Both the position numbers and the translations under genes were made by a program. A model generated the notes under the pieces. That model was not told where the DNA came from. It saw nothing but the letters and a program-made list of their open reading frames with translations, and made no database searches. A stretch of 12,470 nt of DNA from Nannocystaceae bacterium (GTDB lineage Bacteria > Myxococcota_A > Polyangia > Nannocystales > Nannocystaceae), in NCBI GenBank assembly GCA_016763875.1, contig JAESSZ010001012.1:1-12470 (forward strand), written 5' to 3'. Shown here in pieces: positions 1-7,870 of this stretch. Position 1 is the stretch's first letter; every line of letters begins with the position of its first letter.

Positions 1-272
1 CCTTCGGCGCACGGAATACCGTCGTCCTCGCCACCGGGCGCGACATCGAACTTCTCGCCTCCGTCATCACCATCGTCGCCGCCGCCGCTATCGTCATCAT
101 CGTCATCGCCATCGCCGCCATCAGCCTGGCCGCCACTACCGCCCGCCGCTGTGATGCCCGGTGCGGAAGACGCAAGACCCCGGTCGGGATCTCCGCCACC
201 ACATGCAAACACGCCCAGCGTAAAACCAAGTGCCGCGATGATGCGGGCTCGCTCGCTCGATGAATTCTCCAT
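1..272 (-). CDS. Asp/Gly-rich lipoprotein, N-terminal part (partial)
   Basis: The gene starts at ATG 272-270 and stays open to the window edge, so only about 90 residues are visible. They show a short polar N-terminus, a hydrophobic segment (residues 11-23) and a lipobox ending LGVFAC with Cys24. This predicts lipidation by signal peptidase II and attachment to an envelope membrane. A low-complexity linker follows, rich in Gly, Ser and Asp and including a run of six Asp (about residues 57-62). Then comes a short stretch around EKFDV that in my recollection recurs in Nannocystineae lipoproteins. The functional domain lies outside the window, so no function can be given. An in-frame ATG at 278 also exists, but the AGGGG at 284-280 sits 7 bases before the 272 start and favours it. 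The gene diverges from the one at 417. Confidence 0.75.
   Translation of the reverse strand, partial: MENSSSERARIIAALGFTLGVFACGGGDPDRGLASSAPGITAAGGSGGQADGGDGDDDDDDSGGGDDGDDGGEKFDVAPGGEDDGIPCAE
61..123. repeat. Imperfect trinucleotide tract encoding the Asp/Gly linker
   Basis: On the plus strand this stretch is almost entirely gtc, atc and gcc triplets. Read on the minus strand it encodes the Asp-rich and Gly-rich linker of the partial lipoprotein. It looks like a coding low-complexity tract that could vary in length between strains. It is not a separate genetic element. Confidence 0.6.
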
Positions 273-290
273 TGGCATACCCCTGCTCGT

Positions 291-315
291 GGAACACCGT
301 CCCCACGGTGATTCC
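291..315. promoter_or_regulatory. Imperfect inverted repeat in a divergent upstream region
   Basis: GGAA-CACCGT-CCCC-ACGGTG-A-TTCC forms ten base pairs around a four-base loop, with one unpaired A at 311. It lies in the 144-base gap between the divergent starts at 272 (minus) and 417 (plus), 19 bases from the minus-strand start codon. It could be an operator or a 5' UTR hairpin of the lipoprotein mRNA. The symmetry is seen directly and the role is inferred. No convincing -35/-10 pair was found in this gap. Confidence 0.4.
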
Positions 316-416
316 TGACCTTCCACTCACAAGGTGCGGCTCGACGAGGCGAGGTTCCCTCCCGCGCTCAAACGTCGCCGCTTTACACCCTCACGCGCCT
401 GCAGTAGGTGCGCACC

Positions 417-1184
417 ATGTCGACGTTGCTCCAGCCGGTGCCCCTCTCGGCGTTAACCGTCGAAGACGAGCACGACTTCGCAGCGATGCCGCTGTACCCG
501 CGGCTCAAGCAGGCGCTGCTTGATGCGGCGGTGACCTATCGCGTGCCTGCGCCGGGCAGCAAGCTGTCGCGCTGGGACCACGTGCTGCTGCTCAACCTCG
601 GGTTTTGGACCCCGACCGAGCCCGACGATGTCATCGAGGGACGCGTGCTCACGGCCGATGTCATCGCGCATCGCGCCTGGCATCACCTTGCTGCGTCCGC
701 CCTGGGTCCGGGGGCGACCACGCTCGAAGGACTGATGCTCGGCGAGGCCATCGCTAGTGCCTTCGACGCCTACATGATTGGCCACTTGCTCACGAGTCGG
801 CCCGACGCAGCGATGCTCGAGTCGCAGTTACCGGCCATGAGCGACGCGATGCTCGAGGCTGGTTTGACGGACGATGAGTGCAGCAAGATCTTCGCGACCT
901 TTTCCGAAGACCCACACGCCGCGTTCAAGCAGTTGCTCACGTTGCTTTACGAGGTCGGTGTGGCGCTGTGTCAATGCGACGGGGCCGAGGCCGCCGCACA
1001 CGTCTTAGACGCCGCTTCAACGCGACCGTTGGCGCCTCTGCTGCACCACTACCGTCTCGCGACTTGGGTCCTGTACTCCCGTGGGCAGCCCCCTGGGGTC
1101 GACGGCGCCCCTGCGGCCGCCCTGGCGACCGAGATTCTCGCCAGCGACGATCCGCTCGACCTGCTGCTCACGCGCTGGTTGTAG
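417..1184 (+). CDS. Conserved-looking cytoplasmic protein of unknown function
   Basis: I do not recognise this 255-residue protein. It has no signal peptide or convincing membrane helix and appears mostly alpha-helical, so it is probably cytoplasmic. The most patterned part is the middle. HRAWHH carries His85, His89 and His90, and then GEAIASAFDAYMIGHLL carries Glu110, Asp117, Tyr119 and His123. That spacing of His and acidic residues on two adjacent predicted helices could form a metal site, but this is only inference. The C-terminal third has two Cys (in ALCQC) and a helical HHYRLATWVLYS segment. Start choice: a GTG at 408 is in frame, but TAGGTG at 405-410 sits a suitable distance before ATG 417, so 417 is preferred. 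It is followed after 153 bases by the hydrolase gene on the same strand. Confidence 0.7.
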   Translation: MSTLLQPVPLSALTVEDEHDFAAMPLYPRLKQALLDAAVTYRVPAPGSKLSRWDHVLLLNLGFWTPTEPDDVIEGRVLTADVIAHRAWHHLAASALGPGATTLEGLMLGEAIASAFDAYMIGHLLTSRPDAAMLESQLPAMSDAMLEAGLTDDECSKIFATFSEDPHAAFKQLLTLLYEVGVALCQCDGAEAAAHVLDAASTRPLAPLLHHYRLATWVLYSRGQPPGVDGAPAAALATEILASDDPLDLLLTRWL

Positions 1185-1337
1185 CCACGTTCGAAACGGG
1201 CAAAGGCTCCAAAGGGCCCCGCTTCAGCTCACGGCGCATGTAGCGCTCGCAGCGACCAGCGATGCGGTATCCACGCGCAGATTGGGTATAAGTGAGGCGG
1301 TCGTCGGTTCATCAAACCGATGCGGCGGGGGATACAG

Positions 1338-4300
1338 ATGAAGACGCGTTCATTGCGAGTTATTGCGGCATGCGGCGGTTGGTTTGCGCTGCTGACATCG
1401 GCTGGTTGCAGCGAGGCAGACGGGCTCATGCGAGCGCTCCCCGCGGAGGTCTCGGTCAAGTTTGACTTCGATCATCGGCCGCTTCCCGACATTCCGTTTC
1501 CCAACGACATCGCGACGCGGCCCGACCCGACCTCGCGCACCGGGCTGCGCGTCAACGCCTCGATGGTGGCGGCAACCGGGTACGAACGTCAGACCCGACG
1601 GCTCATCGACGGTCTGGACGGTTGGGGCGTGTACCAGCCGATATCGATCCCCTTCGACGGCCCGATCGACATCACCTCTGTGACTTCGCGGCACAGCGAC
1701 GCCGACTACGACACGAGCAACGACGCGATCTACCTGATCAACATCGACCGCGACTCCGAGAACTTCGGAGAGTTGCGCCACCTCGATATCGGCAACGGCA
1801 ACTACCCGATCGTCGCGGAAGACACGACCAAGTACGGCGACAACGATCCGCGAGGTTGGCTGCTTTCGATCTCGTTCGACGAAGAGGATGAGGATCGCAA
1901 CGGCAACGGCAAGCTCGACCCGAGCGAAGACCGCAACCACAACGGCCTGCTCGACCCCGGCGAAGACCTCAACGGCAACGGCATCATCGACGGCCCAGAA
2001 GACACCGACGCCGACGGCGTACTGGACAAGCCCAACTACCGCCCAGGGCACAATCCCGCGCGCGACGATCTGGCGGGTCGTGCGGACGCGTTGATGTCGT
2101 TCTACGAACAGGAGAGCAACACGCTGCTGGTCGCGCCGCTCGAGCCGCTCGACGAGCAAACGAGATACGCAGTGGTCGTGACGCGCCGCGTCCACGACAT
2201 GGATGGCGACCCGGTCGGCTCACCGTTCCCGTTCATCAACCACACGGCGCAGACCGACGACCTTGAGGCCTTATTCGAGGTACTGCCACCGGGCGTGGAC
2301 GCCGAGGACGTCGCATTCACCTTCTCGTACACCACTGAGTCGATCACCAACGACTGGGTGCTGGTGCGTGAAGGCCTGTACGGACTGGGCCCCCAAGGGC
2401 ACATCGGGGAGATGTTCCCCCCCGATATCACCTCGCGGGTGGAGCTCAAGACCGTCTCGGGTGGCGTACTCGGCAAGTTCGAGGGTCGTTCGCCTTACCT
2501 GCTATTCCAGGAAGACTGGTCCCACCTGCTGACGTTCATCTCGGGTGGTTTCTTCGGCGGCTTGGACGCCAGCAGCCAGCAATACGCCTCTGTCATTGGA
2601 ACGCACGACTACATCGACTTCCACGCGATGGGGACCTACAAGTCTCCGCAGCTGTTTGAGCGGCGCGACAAGAACGGCGACCGACTGAGCCTCGACCTGC
2701 AGTCGTGGCCCGACACACTGGACTACGTTCCAGCGGAGGTTCGCAGTGAAGAGATTCCGTGGTGGGTTGTGATGCCGCGCAAGGAAGTCTCCGCGCGGGC
2801 CAAACACGAGCAGCTTCCGCTGGTCTTGCTAGGCCACGGCTACGGTTCCAATCGTGCAGGCGAGCTCATGGGATTCGCCGGTTTTCTCAGCATGTATGGG
2901 ATGGCCACGATCTCGACCGACAACGTCTCGCACGGCGTGCCTATTGAGCCAGAAGTTCAGGCAGAGTTTGGACCCGTGCTCGCCAACGAGGACCTTGGCC
3001 CCGTGCTCGATGCCCTGGCGTTCTCACGCTCAGAGGACCTCGACAACGACGGCATCATCGACTCTGGCGTCGACTTTTGGACCGCCTATTTGTTTCATAC
3101 CCGCGACATGGTTCGGCAGTCTGCGCTGGACTACATGCAGCTCATCCGCATCGTGCGGTCGTGGGACGGCGTGAAGACCTGGCCCTACGACGTCAACCAG
3201 GACGGCAAGGACGATCTGGCCGGGGACTTTGACGGCGACGGCTACGTCGACATCGGCTCTGAGTCCAAGATCTACATGCTCGGCGCCTCCCTGGGCGGCA
3301 TCATGGCGACGATGATGGGCGCGGTGGAGCCAGAGATCGAAGCGATCATCCCGATCGCGGGTGGCGGCCGCATGTCCGACATCGGCAGCCGCTCCAAGCA
3401 GGGCGGAATCCCTCAGGCCATCGTGCAGCGGGTCATGGGGCCCCTGTTCCAGGCCACCGTTCGCGACGACGGCGTCACCGAACTTTACACGGAGGTCGTC
3501 GAGGGCAATCGCGCGCCCAGGATTCAGATCGGCACGCTCGATCCCTGCCCACCCGGCGTCTCGCCATGCCCAGGCCAAGAGAATCCCGACCAGTTGCTAC
3601 TCGCGTGGGACACCGTGGTCGGCGTCAACCTCGATAACGGCGAGATTGGTTGCTCCTACGTTGTGCCCGACGAAGTGGCGGACAACGGCGTCGCCGGCCG
3701 CGCTCGCGTTGCTGTGGCCAGCGATGTCGGTGACCGAATCGAGCTGCGTTTCTACCGCGGCTCCGTGCTCGAAGTCGGCAGCGAAGACTGCGAGGTCATC
3801 GAAGACGCTGAGCCGTTTCAGGTCATCAACCGCCTCGAGGCCCCCCTCGACGCGGAGGGCATGCCGATCACTTTCGAAGGCGTGCCCATCAAGGGAGGCG
3901 AGCTGGTCGCGCTCGCGGAGGGCTTTGGCCTGCAGCGCGGCACCCCTGGCATGCGCCGATTCTTGGGGCTTGCGCAGCTGGTTTTGGACCGCTGTGACCC
4001 CGGGGTCATGGCCGCGCACCTCACCAACGATCCTATCGTCTACCCAAACAAGGGCGACCAAACCAACGCTCGATTTCTGTTCGTGACCACGGTGGGCGAT
4101 ATGAATGTCCCCGCCAGCAGTGGGATCACGGTCGGCCGCGCAGCAGGCGTCATCGACTTCCTCAACATCGATCCGCGCTACGGCAAACCCGTGAACCAGG
4201 TGCTGCTCGACACGTACACCGCCGAGGCAGTGAACGTGTTCAACCGGATCCCCTACCGCAACGTCCCTCAGAGCGAGAACTTGCGGACACTGTTGGGCCT

Positions 4301-4739
4301 GGACGCCAGCGGCGGCTCCCACGTCGATGTCGAGAACTTCTCAGAAGGCACGGACATGTGGGAGGACAACCTGACGAGGCTGGACCCCGGCCTGCACCTC
4401 GTCATGGACGAGGACATGTGGGGCAACAAACTCAACGGTCTGTCCGGCGCCATATTTCCGTTCGCGATTCCAGAAGGACAGCACGGGTTCCCGCTGCCCG
4501 GCCAGATGACGGACTCTGCGATTCAGCTTTGCAAAGAACGAAACGGTAGCGGCGCGCCAGAGTGCGCAACGGACCTGATCGTCGGCAAGACGTTCGACAC
4601 GGGGTGGTACATGTTCCACCTCATCGGGAAGTACCTTGCGGGCTCGACGAACCTGTTCGATCCCACCTGCGTGTCTCGAACGACATGTGACTACGCGCCC
4701 GAGTTCCCGGAGCCACGCCCGCTCGACTCACTGCCGTAG
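1338..4739 (+). CDS. Large lipoprotein alpha/beta hydrolase, VolA/Pla-1/cef lipase-like
   Basis: This 1133-residue protein has a signal peptide with lipobox TSAGC (Cys24) and should be envelope-anchored. Residues about 40-110 (IPFPND, then LIDGLDGWGVYQPISIPFDG) resemble the N-terminal domain of bacterial virulence lipases. The hydrolase core shows an oxyanion-type GHGYG (499-503), a RDMVRQSALDYMQL helix and the nucleophile elbow G-A-S-L-G-G with Ser651. An Asp loop VGDMNVP (Asp921) and EGQHGFP (His1049) complete a plausible triad. The substrate is probably a lipid or another ester. Four exact 12-residue DxNxNGxxD calcium-loop-like repeats lie at 186-233, and more such loops at about 567-575 and 618-641. 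The protein is longer than typical VolA-type lipases. Start: GGGGGA at 1327-1332 lies 5 bases before ATG 1338, which beats the in-frame ATG at 1320. The family-level call is fairly secure; the lipase activity is inferred. Confidence 0.8.
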   Translation: MKTRSLRVIAACGGWFALLTSAGCSEADGLMRALPAEVSVKFDFDHRPLPDIPFPNDIATRPDPTSRTGLRVNASMVAATGYERQTRRLIDGLDGWGVYQPISIPFDGPIDITSVTSRHSDADYDTSNDAIYLINIDRDSENFGELRHLDIGNGNYPIVAEDTTKYGDNDPRGWLLSISFDEEDEDRNGNGKLDPSEDRNHNGLLDPGEDLNGNGIIDGPEDTDADGVLDKPNYRPGHNPARDDLAGRADALMSFYEQESNTLLVAPLEPLDEQTRYAVVVTRRVHDMDGDPVGSPFPFINHTAQTDDLEALFEVLPPGVDAEDVAFTFSYTTESITNDWVLVREGLYGLGPQGHIGEMFPPDITSRVELKTVSGGVLGKFEGRSPYLLFQEDWSHLLTFISGGFFGGLDASSQQYASVIGTHDYIDFHAMGTYKSPQLFERRDKNGDRLSLDLQSWPDTLDYVPAEVRSEEIPWWVVMPRKEVSARAKHEQLPLVLLGHGYGSNRAGELMGFAGFLSMYGMATISTDNVSHGVPIEPEVQAEFGPVLANEDLGPVLDALAFSRSEDLDNDGIIDSGVDFWTAYLFHTRDMVRQSALDYMQLIRIVRSWDGVKTWPYDVNQDGKDDLAGDFDGDGYVDIGSESKIYMLGASLGGIMATMMGAVEPEIEAIIPIAGGGRMSDIGSRSKQGGIPQAIVQRVMGPLFQATVRDDGVTELYTEVVEGNRAPRIQIGTLDPCPPGVSPCPGQENPDQLLLAWDTVVGVNLDNGEIGCSYVVPDEVADNGVAGRARVAVASDVGDRIELRFYRGSVLEVGSEDCEVIEDAEPFQVINRLEAPLDAEGMPITFEGVPIKGGELVALAEGFGLQRGTPGMRRFLGLAQLVLDRCDPGVMAAHLTNDPIVYPNKGDQTNARFLFVTTVGDMNVPASSGITVGRAAGVIDFLNIDPRYGKPVNQVLLDTYTAEAVNVFNRIPYRNVPQSENLRTLLGLDASGGSHVDVENFSEGTDMWEDNLTRLDPGLHLVMDEDMWGNKLNGLSGAIFPFAIPEGQHGFPLPGQMTDSAIQLCKERNGSGAPECATDLIVGKTFDTGWYMFHLIGKYLAGSTNLFDPTCVSRTTCDYAPEFPEPRPLDSLP
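1893..2036 (+). repeat. Four 36-base units encoding tandem calcium-loop-like repeats
   Basis: Four consecutive units of exactly 36 bases encode 12-residue loops that each start with Asp: DRNGNGKLDPSE, DRNHNGLLDPGE, DLNGNGIIDGPE and DTDADGVLDKPN. The Asp/Asn spacing (positions 1, 3, 5 and 9) matches EF-hand or thrombospondin type 3 calcium loops. They lie inside the hydrolase, between its N-terminal domain and the alpha/beta core. Confidence 0.85.
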
Positions 4740-4756
4740 CCCGGGCCAGACCGCGC

Positions 4757-4780
4757 GCCAGTCCCCCGACAAGGGCTGGC
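4757..4780. terminator. Hairpin between convergent genes, possible weak terminator
   Basis: GCCAG(T)CCC and GGGCTGGC form eight base pairs with one bulged T around a seven-base loop. The hairpin lies 17 bases after the hydrolase stop and 15 bases from the stop of the convergent lipoprotein gene, where a shared bidirectional terminator would be expected. There is no good T run directly after the stem on either strand (only a TTTT at 4790-4793), so the call is tentative. Confidence 0.4.
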
Positions 4781-4795
4781 CGCGAGGGGTTTTAG

Positions 4796-5377
4796 CTACT
4801 CCCAGATAATCTCGTGGCGGGGGCCTTCGGCGCCTTCCGTCGCGGGCACTGTCCCCGACAGGGTGCGATTGACCTCACCCACAACGTCGATCTGGTAGTC
4901 CGCGACTCGGTCACCGTTGAAGTTCTGGACCCAGACCTTGTACCGGCCGCGCGGTGCCCGGTCTTCAAAGAAGACGTTCTCGACGTGCGTGCCGTCTTGG
5001 TCAAAGCACTCGCTGGCGACACAATCGTCGACATCGAGGTTTCCGTACTCCGTGAACGGGACCGCGAAGTGGAGATGTTCGCCCGAGGGCGTGGTCACGT
5101 GTAGATCCAGGTCGGTGTCGGCGTCCCAACTCAGGGAGAATCGTAAGCTACCGGTGCCTACGCAGACCCCTTCGAAACAAGCTTCGTCCTCGCCGCACTG
5201 CAGGGCTTCACTGCATTCGTCGTCGACCTCGATGTCGTGATCGACATCCCCGTCGGCGCTCTCGCCTTTGAGTTCTTCGTAGATGATTCGCTCGACACAA
5301 CCGCCGGTCATGCCAGCCACCAACGCGAGTGCGCCCGCGGCAACGATCTTCGACTTCAACATTGAGGGTTTCACCAT
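4796..5377 (-). CDS. Lipoprotein with YfaP/DUF2135-like domain
   Basis: This 193-residue protein has a hydrophobic signal and lipobox GMTGGC (Cys27). A short acidic stretch follows, then a small Cys motif (Cys55, 61, 67, 72, in the form CSEALQC...CFEGVC) of a kind often seen in myxobacterial surface proteins. From residue 77 it carries a beta-rich domain containing SWDADTDLDLHVTTPSG, followed by VENVFFEDRAPRGRYKVWV. The W...TDLDLHV..PSG signature and the late PxGxYxVWVxN strand match the DUF2135/YfaP family, whose biochemical role is not established. An in-frame GTG at 5401 is possible, but GGAG at 5390-5387 sits 9 bases before ATG 5377, so 5377 is preferred. It is convergent with the hydrolase (56-base gap) and lies 63 bases downstream of the gene ending at 5441, perhaps in the same operon. 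Confidence 0.75.
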   Translation of the reverse strand: MVKPSMLKSKIVAAGALALVAGMTGGCVERIIYEELKGESADGDVDHDIEVDDECSEALQCGEDEACFEGVCVGTGSLRFSLSWDADTDLDLHVTTPSGEHLHFAVPFTEYGNLDVDDCVASECFDQDGTHVENVFFEDRAPRGRYKVWVQNFNGDRVADYQIDVVGEVNRTLSGTVPATEGAEGPRHEIIWE

Positions 5378-5385
5378 ATCGCGTT

Positions 5386-5418
5386 GCTCCGACCCCGCCA
5401 CTTGTCAGTGACCGGAGC
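5386..5418 (-). promoter_or_regulatory. Intercistronic hairpin that includes the downstream ribosome binding site
   Basis: Read on the minus strand, GCTCCG (5418-5413) can pair with CGGAGC (5391-5386), and an inner CACT-gaca-AGTG hairpin (5410-5399) lies between them. The outer right arm contains the GGAG that serves the lipoprotein gene starting at 5377. The structure could limit translation of that gene, or help terminate the upstream message. The pairing is visible; the regulatory effect is inferred. The internal loop is asymmetric (2 versus 7 bases), which weakens it. Confidence 0.3.
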
Positions 5419-5440
5419 GGCCCAAACGATCATCTGGCGC

Positions 5441-5956
5441 CTACCCCGCACCGGAGTTGCCCAGGACCTTCTCGATGGCATCGACGAACGCGCCAGGATC
5501 GACATCGGCCCGCTGCTCGACGAATTCGTGCTGTCCCTTGGCGTTCCACTCCAACATCGCCGCCTCCGGGTCTGCCCCAGGCGGCGAGGTGAGCACGAGG
5601 GAAAAGACGCGAGCGAACGCTTCGTCGCCTTCGAGTCGAGCGACCAGCCCCACAAAAAACGCCTCAAACTCCCGTTTCGGGGTCGGCATCGTCACCACCG
5701 CAGCGTGCGCATCCGCCTCGATCGAAAACACCTCGATCCCCAGACCCAGGCTTGCCACCCGGTCTGGCTCGGGTAGTTCGGCTTGGACCACGTCCCACAT
5801 GCCCTGGAGAAAACGAAGGGCGTCCGCTGACGCCAGGATCTCCATGATCCCAGGCGGGTTGCGCAGGAACGTGTGGGGCAAGCCGCGGTGCGCGTACAGA
5901 TGATGCACGCCGCGGGGTTGTGACCTCGGAAGTGTGGGCGGAGCCACGACAATCAC
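5441..5956 (-). CDS. Unknown small cytoplasmic protein
   Basis: I do not recognise this family. The longest form is 171 residues from GTG 5956, with no signal peptide or membrane helix. Visible features are GLPHTFLRNPPG near the N-terminus, an LRFLQGMWDVVQAELP helix, a probable mixed alpha/beta middle (LGLGIEVFSIEADAHAAVV) and a helical acidic C-terminus (FVDAIEKVLGNSG). The start is uncertain. No clear ribosome binding site precedes GTG 5956, and GTG codons 4 and 17 are alternatives. The homology-like pattern appears to begin near HHLYAHRGLPH, so a start at codon 17 (5908) is quite possible. It lies 63 bases upstream of the DUF2135-like lipoprotein on the same strand and diverges from the TldD-like gene at 6062, with about 105 bases between the starts. 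Confidence 0.65.
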   Translation of the reverse strand: MIVVAPPTLPRSQPRGVHHLYAHRGLPHTFLRNPPGIMEILASADALRFLQGMWDVVQAELPEPDRVASLGLGIEVFSIEADAHAAVVTMPTPKREFEAFFVGLVARLEGDEAFARVFSLVLTSPPGADPEAAMLEWNAKGQHEFVEQRADVDPGAFVDAIEKVLGNSGAG

Positions 5957-6061
5957 GATAGGTTGGGTGAAGACGGACGTCGAGGCGCGCGGTAGAACGT
6001 GGGCTCAATGGGTCCGAGCTTCACGAGAACATTCACCCCCCTCGGGGCGTCCTAGGCAACG

Positions 6062-7870
6062 ATGAATCGGCGCGCGACTCTGCTGCCCACACTGCTGCTG
6101 CTGGCCTGCGTACGCCCCACCACGGGGGAAACCGTCACGCCGGAAACCACCGACTCAGCCAAGGCTAGCGCGAGCAAGCCGAAACTCGTGCTCGAACACG
6201 GCAACCCGCAGGGCGAGGCCCCCGCCGCCCCAGTGCTCGGAGCGATGCGTGAGGAGTTGTCGCGGGCGATGAAGGCACTTGGCGCCAAGGCCGATCCGGC
6301 GCCGTACTTCATGGCGTACGCGGTGACCGACCTGGACCGCGTCGAGATCACGGCCGCCGACGGCGCTTTGGTGTCGTCCAGGCGAGACCGTGTGCGTGCG
6401 CTGGATGTCGAGATCCGCGTGGGTTCGTACGAGTTCGACAACAACCGCATCTACCGACAGAACTTTCAGTACGCCCGTGTTGGGTCCGGCGGCGGCTTCG
6501 GACGTGGGCGCATGATGACCGTCGAGGACAATCCAGCCGCGATCAAGGCGGCCCTGTGGGGTGCAACTCAGGGCGAGTATCGACTCGCCACGGAGGCATT
6601 TGGGAGCGCCCAAGCACGTAAGGACGTGCAGGTCGCCGAAGACGACGACTCCGACGACTTCTCGCGCGAAGAACCGGTGACGTTCCTCGAGGCCCCCGCA
6701 AAGATGAGCATCGACCGCGACAAGTGGGAGAAAAAAGTGCGTGGCTGGTCGCTACGCATGAGCGCGGGAGAACACGTGCTGCGCTCGCAGGTGGTGCTTC
6801 TCGCCCGTGCGGAGAACCGATACCTGGTCACGACCGAGGGCACCACGGTTCAGGTCGCGCGCCCTCACGCCCGACTGCTGGTCACCGCGAGCACCAAAGC
6901 CGAAGACGGCATGGAACTCCAACATGCGGGCACCATCGACGTACAGTCGGCGCAGGACCTGCCCGACGACGCGGTCGTTGAAGCAATGATGGACCGTGTG
7001 CTCAGCGAGTTGGCTGCGTTGCGCGATGCCCCTTTGGCTGAACCGTACTCTGGACCTGCGATCTTGGAAGGTCGCGCCGCTGCCGTCTACTTTCACGAGG
7101 TTTTTGGGCACCGCGTCGAAGGCCACCGTCAGAAAAACGAGGCCGAGGGCCAGACCTTCGCCAAGAAGATCGGCAAACCGGTCATGCCGGACTGGATCGA
7201 CATCTACGATGACCCGTCGATCGCCACGCTGTCGGGCATCGACCTCAACGGGCACTACTTCTACGACGACGAGGGTGTCCGGGGTCAGCGGGCCAGCCTG
7301 GTAAAGGATGGCAAGCTAGAGGGTTTCCTGATGTCGCGCTCGCCCACCCGCGGCTTCGAGCACTCCAATGGTCATGGGCGCCGCGAGTCCGGCCTGAGAA
7401 TCGCCGCACGTCAGGCCAACCTGATCGTCGCGCCGCAACGCGGACTTCCGCGCGAGGAGCTCAAAGCGCTGCTGCTGCAACGCGTCAAGAGCCAGGACAA
7501 ACCCTACGGCCTGCGTTTCGTTGAGATCGCGGGTGGGTTCACGATGACGTCGCGCTACATGCCACAGGCGTTCCAGGTCAACCCAGTGCTCGTTTTTCGG
7601 GTCTACCCGGACGGGCGCGAAGAGTTGGTGCGCGGAGCGGCCCTAGAAGGCACGCCGCTATCGTCGCTCACCGAGATCACGGCGGCCGGGGACGAGTTTG
7701 AGATCTTCAACGGCTACTGCGGCGCCGAGTCCGGTTTCGTGCCCGTGTCGGCCGTAAGCCCAGCGCTGCTGCTCGACAAGATCGAAGTTGCACGAACACC
7801 AAAGTCACAGAGCAAGCCGCCGCTTCTGCCTGATCCGAGCAGAGACTTGCAGCCCGGAGGTGCCCGATGA
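6062..7870 (+). CDS. TldD/PmbA-family metallopeptidase, catalytic lipoprotein
   Basis: This 602-residue protein starts with a short signal and lipobox LLLLAC (Cys16), so it is predicted to be membrane-anchored outside the cytoplasm, unlike E. coli TldD. After a linker, residues about 60-340 form a TldD/PmbA-like N-terminal region. The catalytic HEVFGH (His345, Glu346, His350) matches the family HEXXXH zinc motif. Downstream follow IYDDPSI and YFYDDEGVRGQ, the conserved core, and then NGYCGAESGFVPVSAVSPALL. Cys553 there matches the third metal ligand of TldD. TldD proteases cut unfolded or modified peptides together with TldE; the substrate here is unknown. It is longer than E. coli TldD (about 480 aa) because of the signal/linker region and an acidic insertion around residues 190-215. 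AGG at 6054-6056 precedes the ATG. The stop overlaps the next start (ATGA), implying coupled translation. Confidence 0.85.
   Translation: MNRRATLLPTLLLLACVRPTTGETVTPETTDSAKASASKPKLVLEHGNPQGEAPAAPVLGAMREELSRAMKALGAKADPAPYFMAYAVTDLDRVEITAADGALVSSRRDRVRALDVEIRVGSYEFDNNRIYRQNFQYARVGSGGGFGRGRMMTVEDNPAAIKAALWGATQGEYRLATEAFGSAQARKDVQVAEDDDSDDFSREEPVTFLEAPAKMSIDRDKWEKKVRGWSLRMSAGEHVLRSQVVLLARAENRYLVTTEGTTVQVARPHARLLVTASTKAEDGMELQHAGTIDVQSAQDLPDDAVVEAMMDRVLSELAALRDAPLAEPYSGPAILEGRAAAVYFHEVFGHRVEGHRQKNEAEGQTFAKKIGKPVMPDWIDIYDDPSIATLSGIDLNGHYFYDDEGVRGQRASLVKDGKLEGFLMSRSPTRGFEHSNGHGRRESGLRIAARQANLIVAPQRGLPREELKALLLQRVKSQDKPYGLRFVEIAGGFTMTSRYMPQAFQVNPVLVFRVYPDGREELVRGAALEGTPLSSLTEITAAGDEFEIFNGYCGAESGFVPVSAVSPALLLDKIEVARTPKSQSKPPLLPDPSRDLQPGGAR

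Noticed and set aside
453..785. Minus-strand open frame opposite the unknown gene at 417
   Set aside because: A shadow frame with Arg/His-rich composition and no ribosome binding site. The plus-strand frame has a better start and composition.
1287..1292. TATAAG resembling a -10 box upstream of the hydrolase
   Set aside because: No acceptable -35 element lies 16-18 bases upstream, so it is not listed as a promoter.
1350..2195. 281-codon open frame on the minus strand opposite the hydrolase
   Set aside because: Its translation is Val/Arg/Asp-rich repetition mirroring the calcium-loop repeats, with no family signal.
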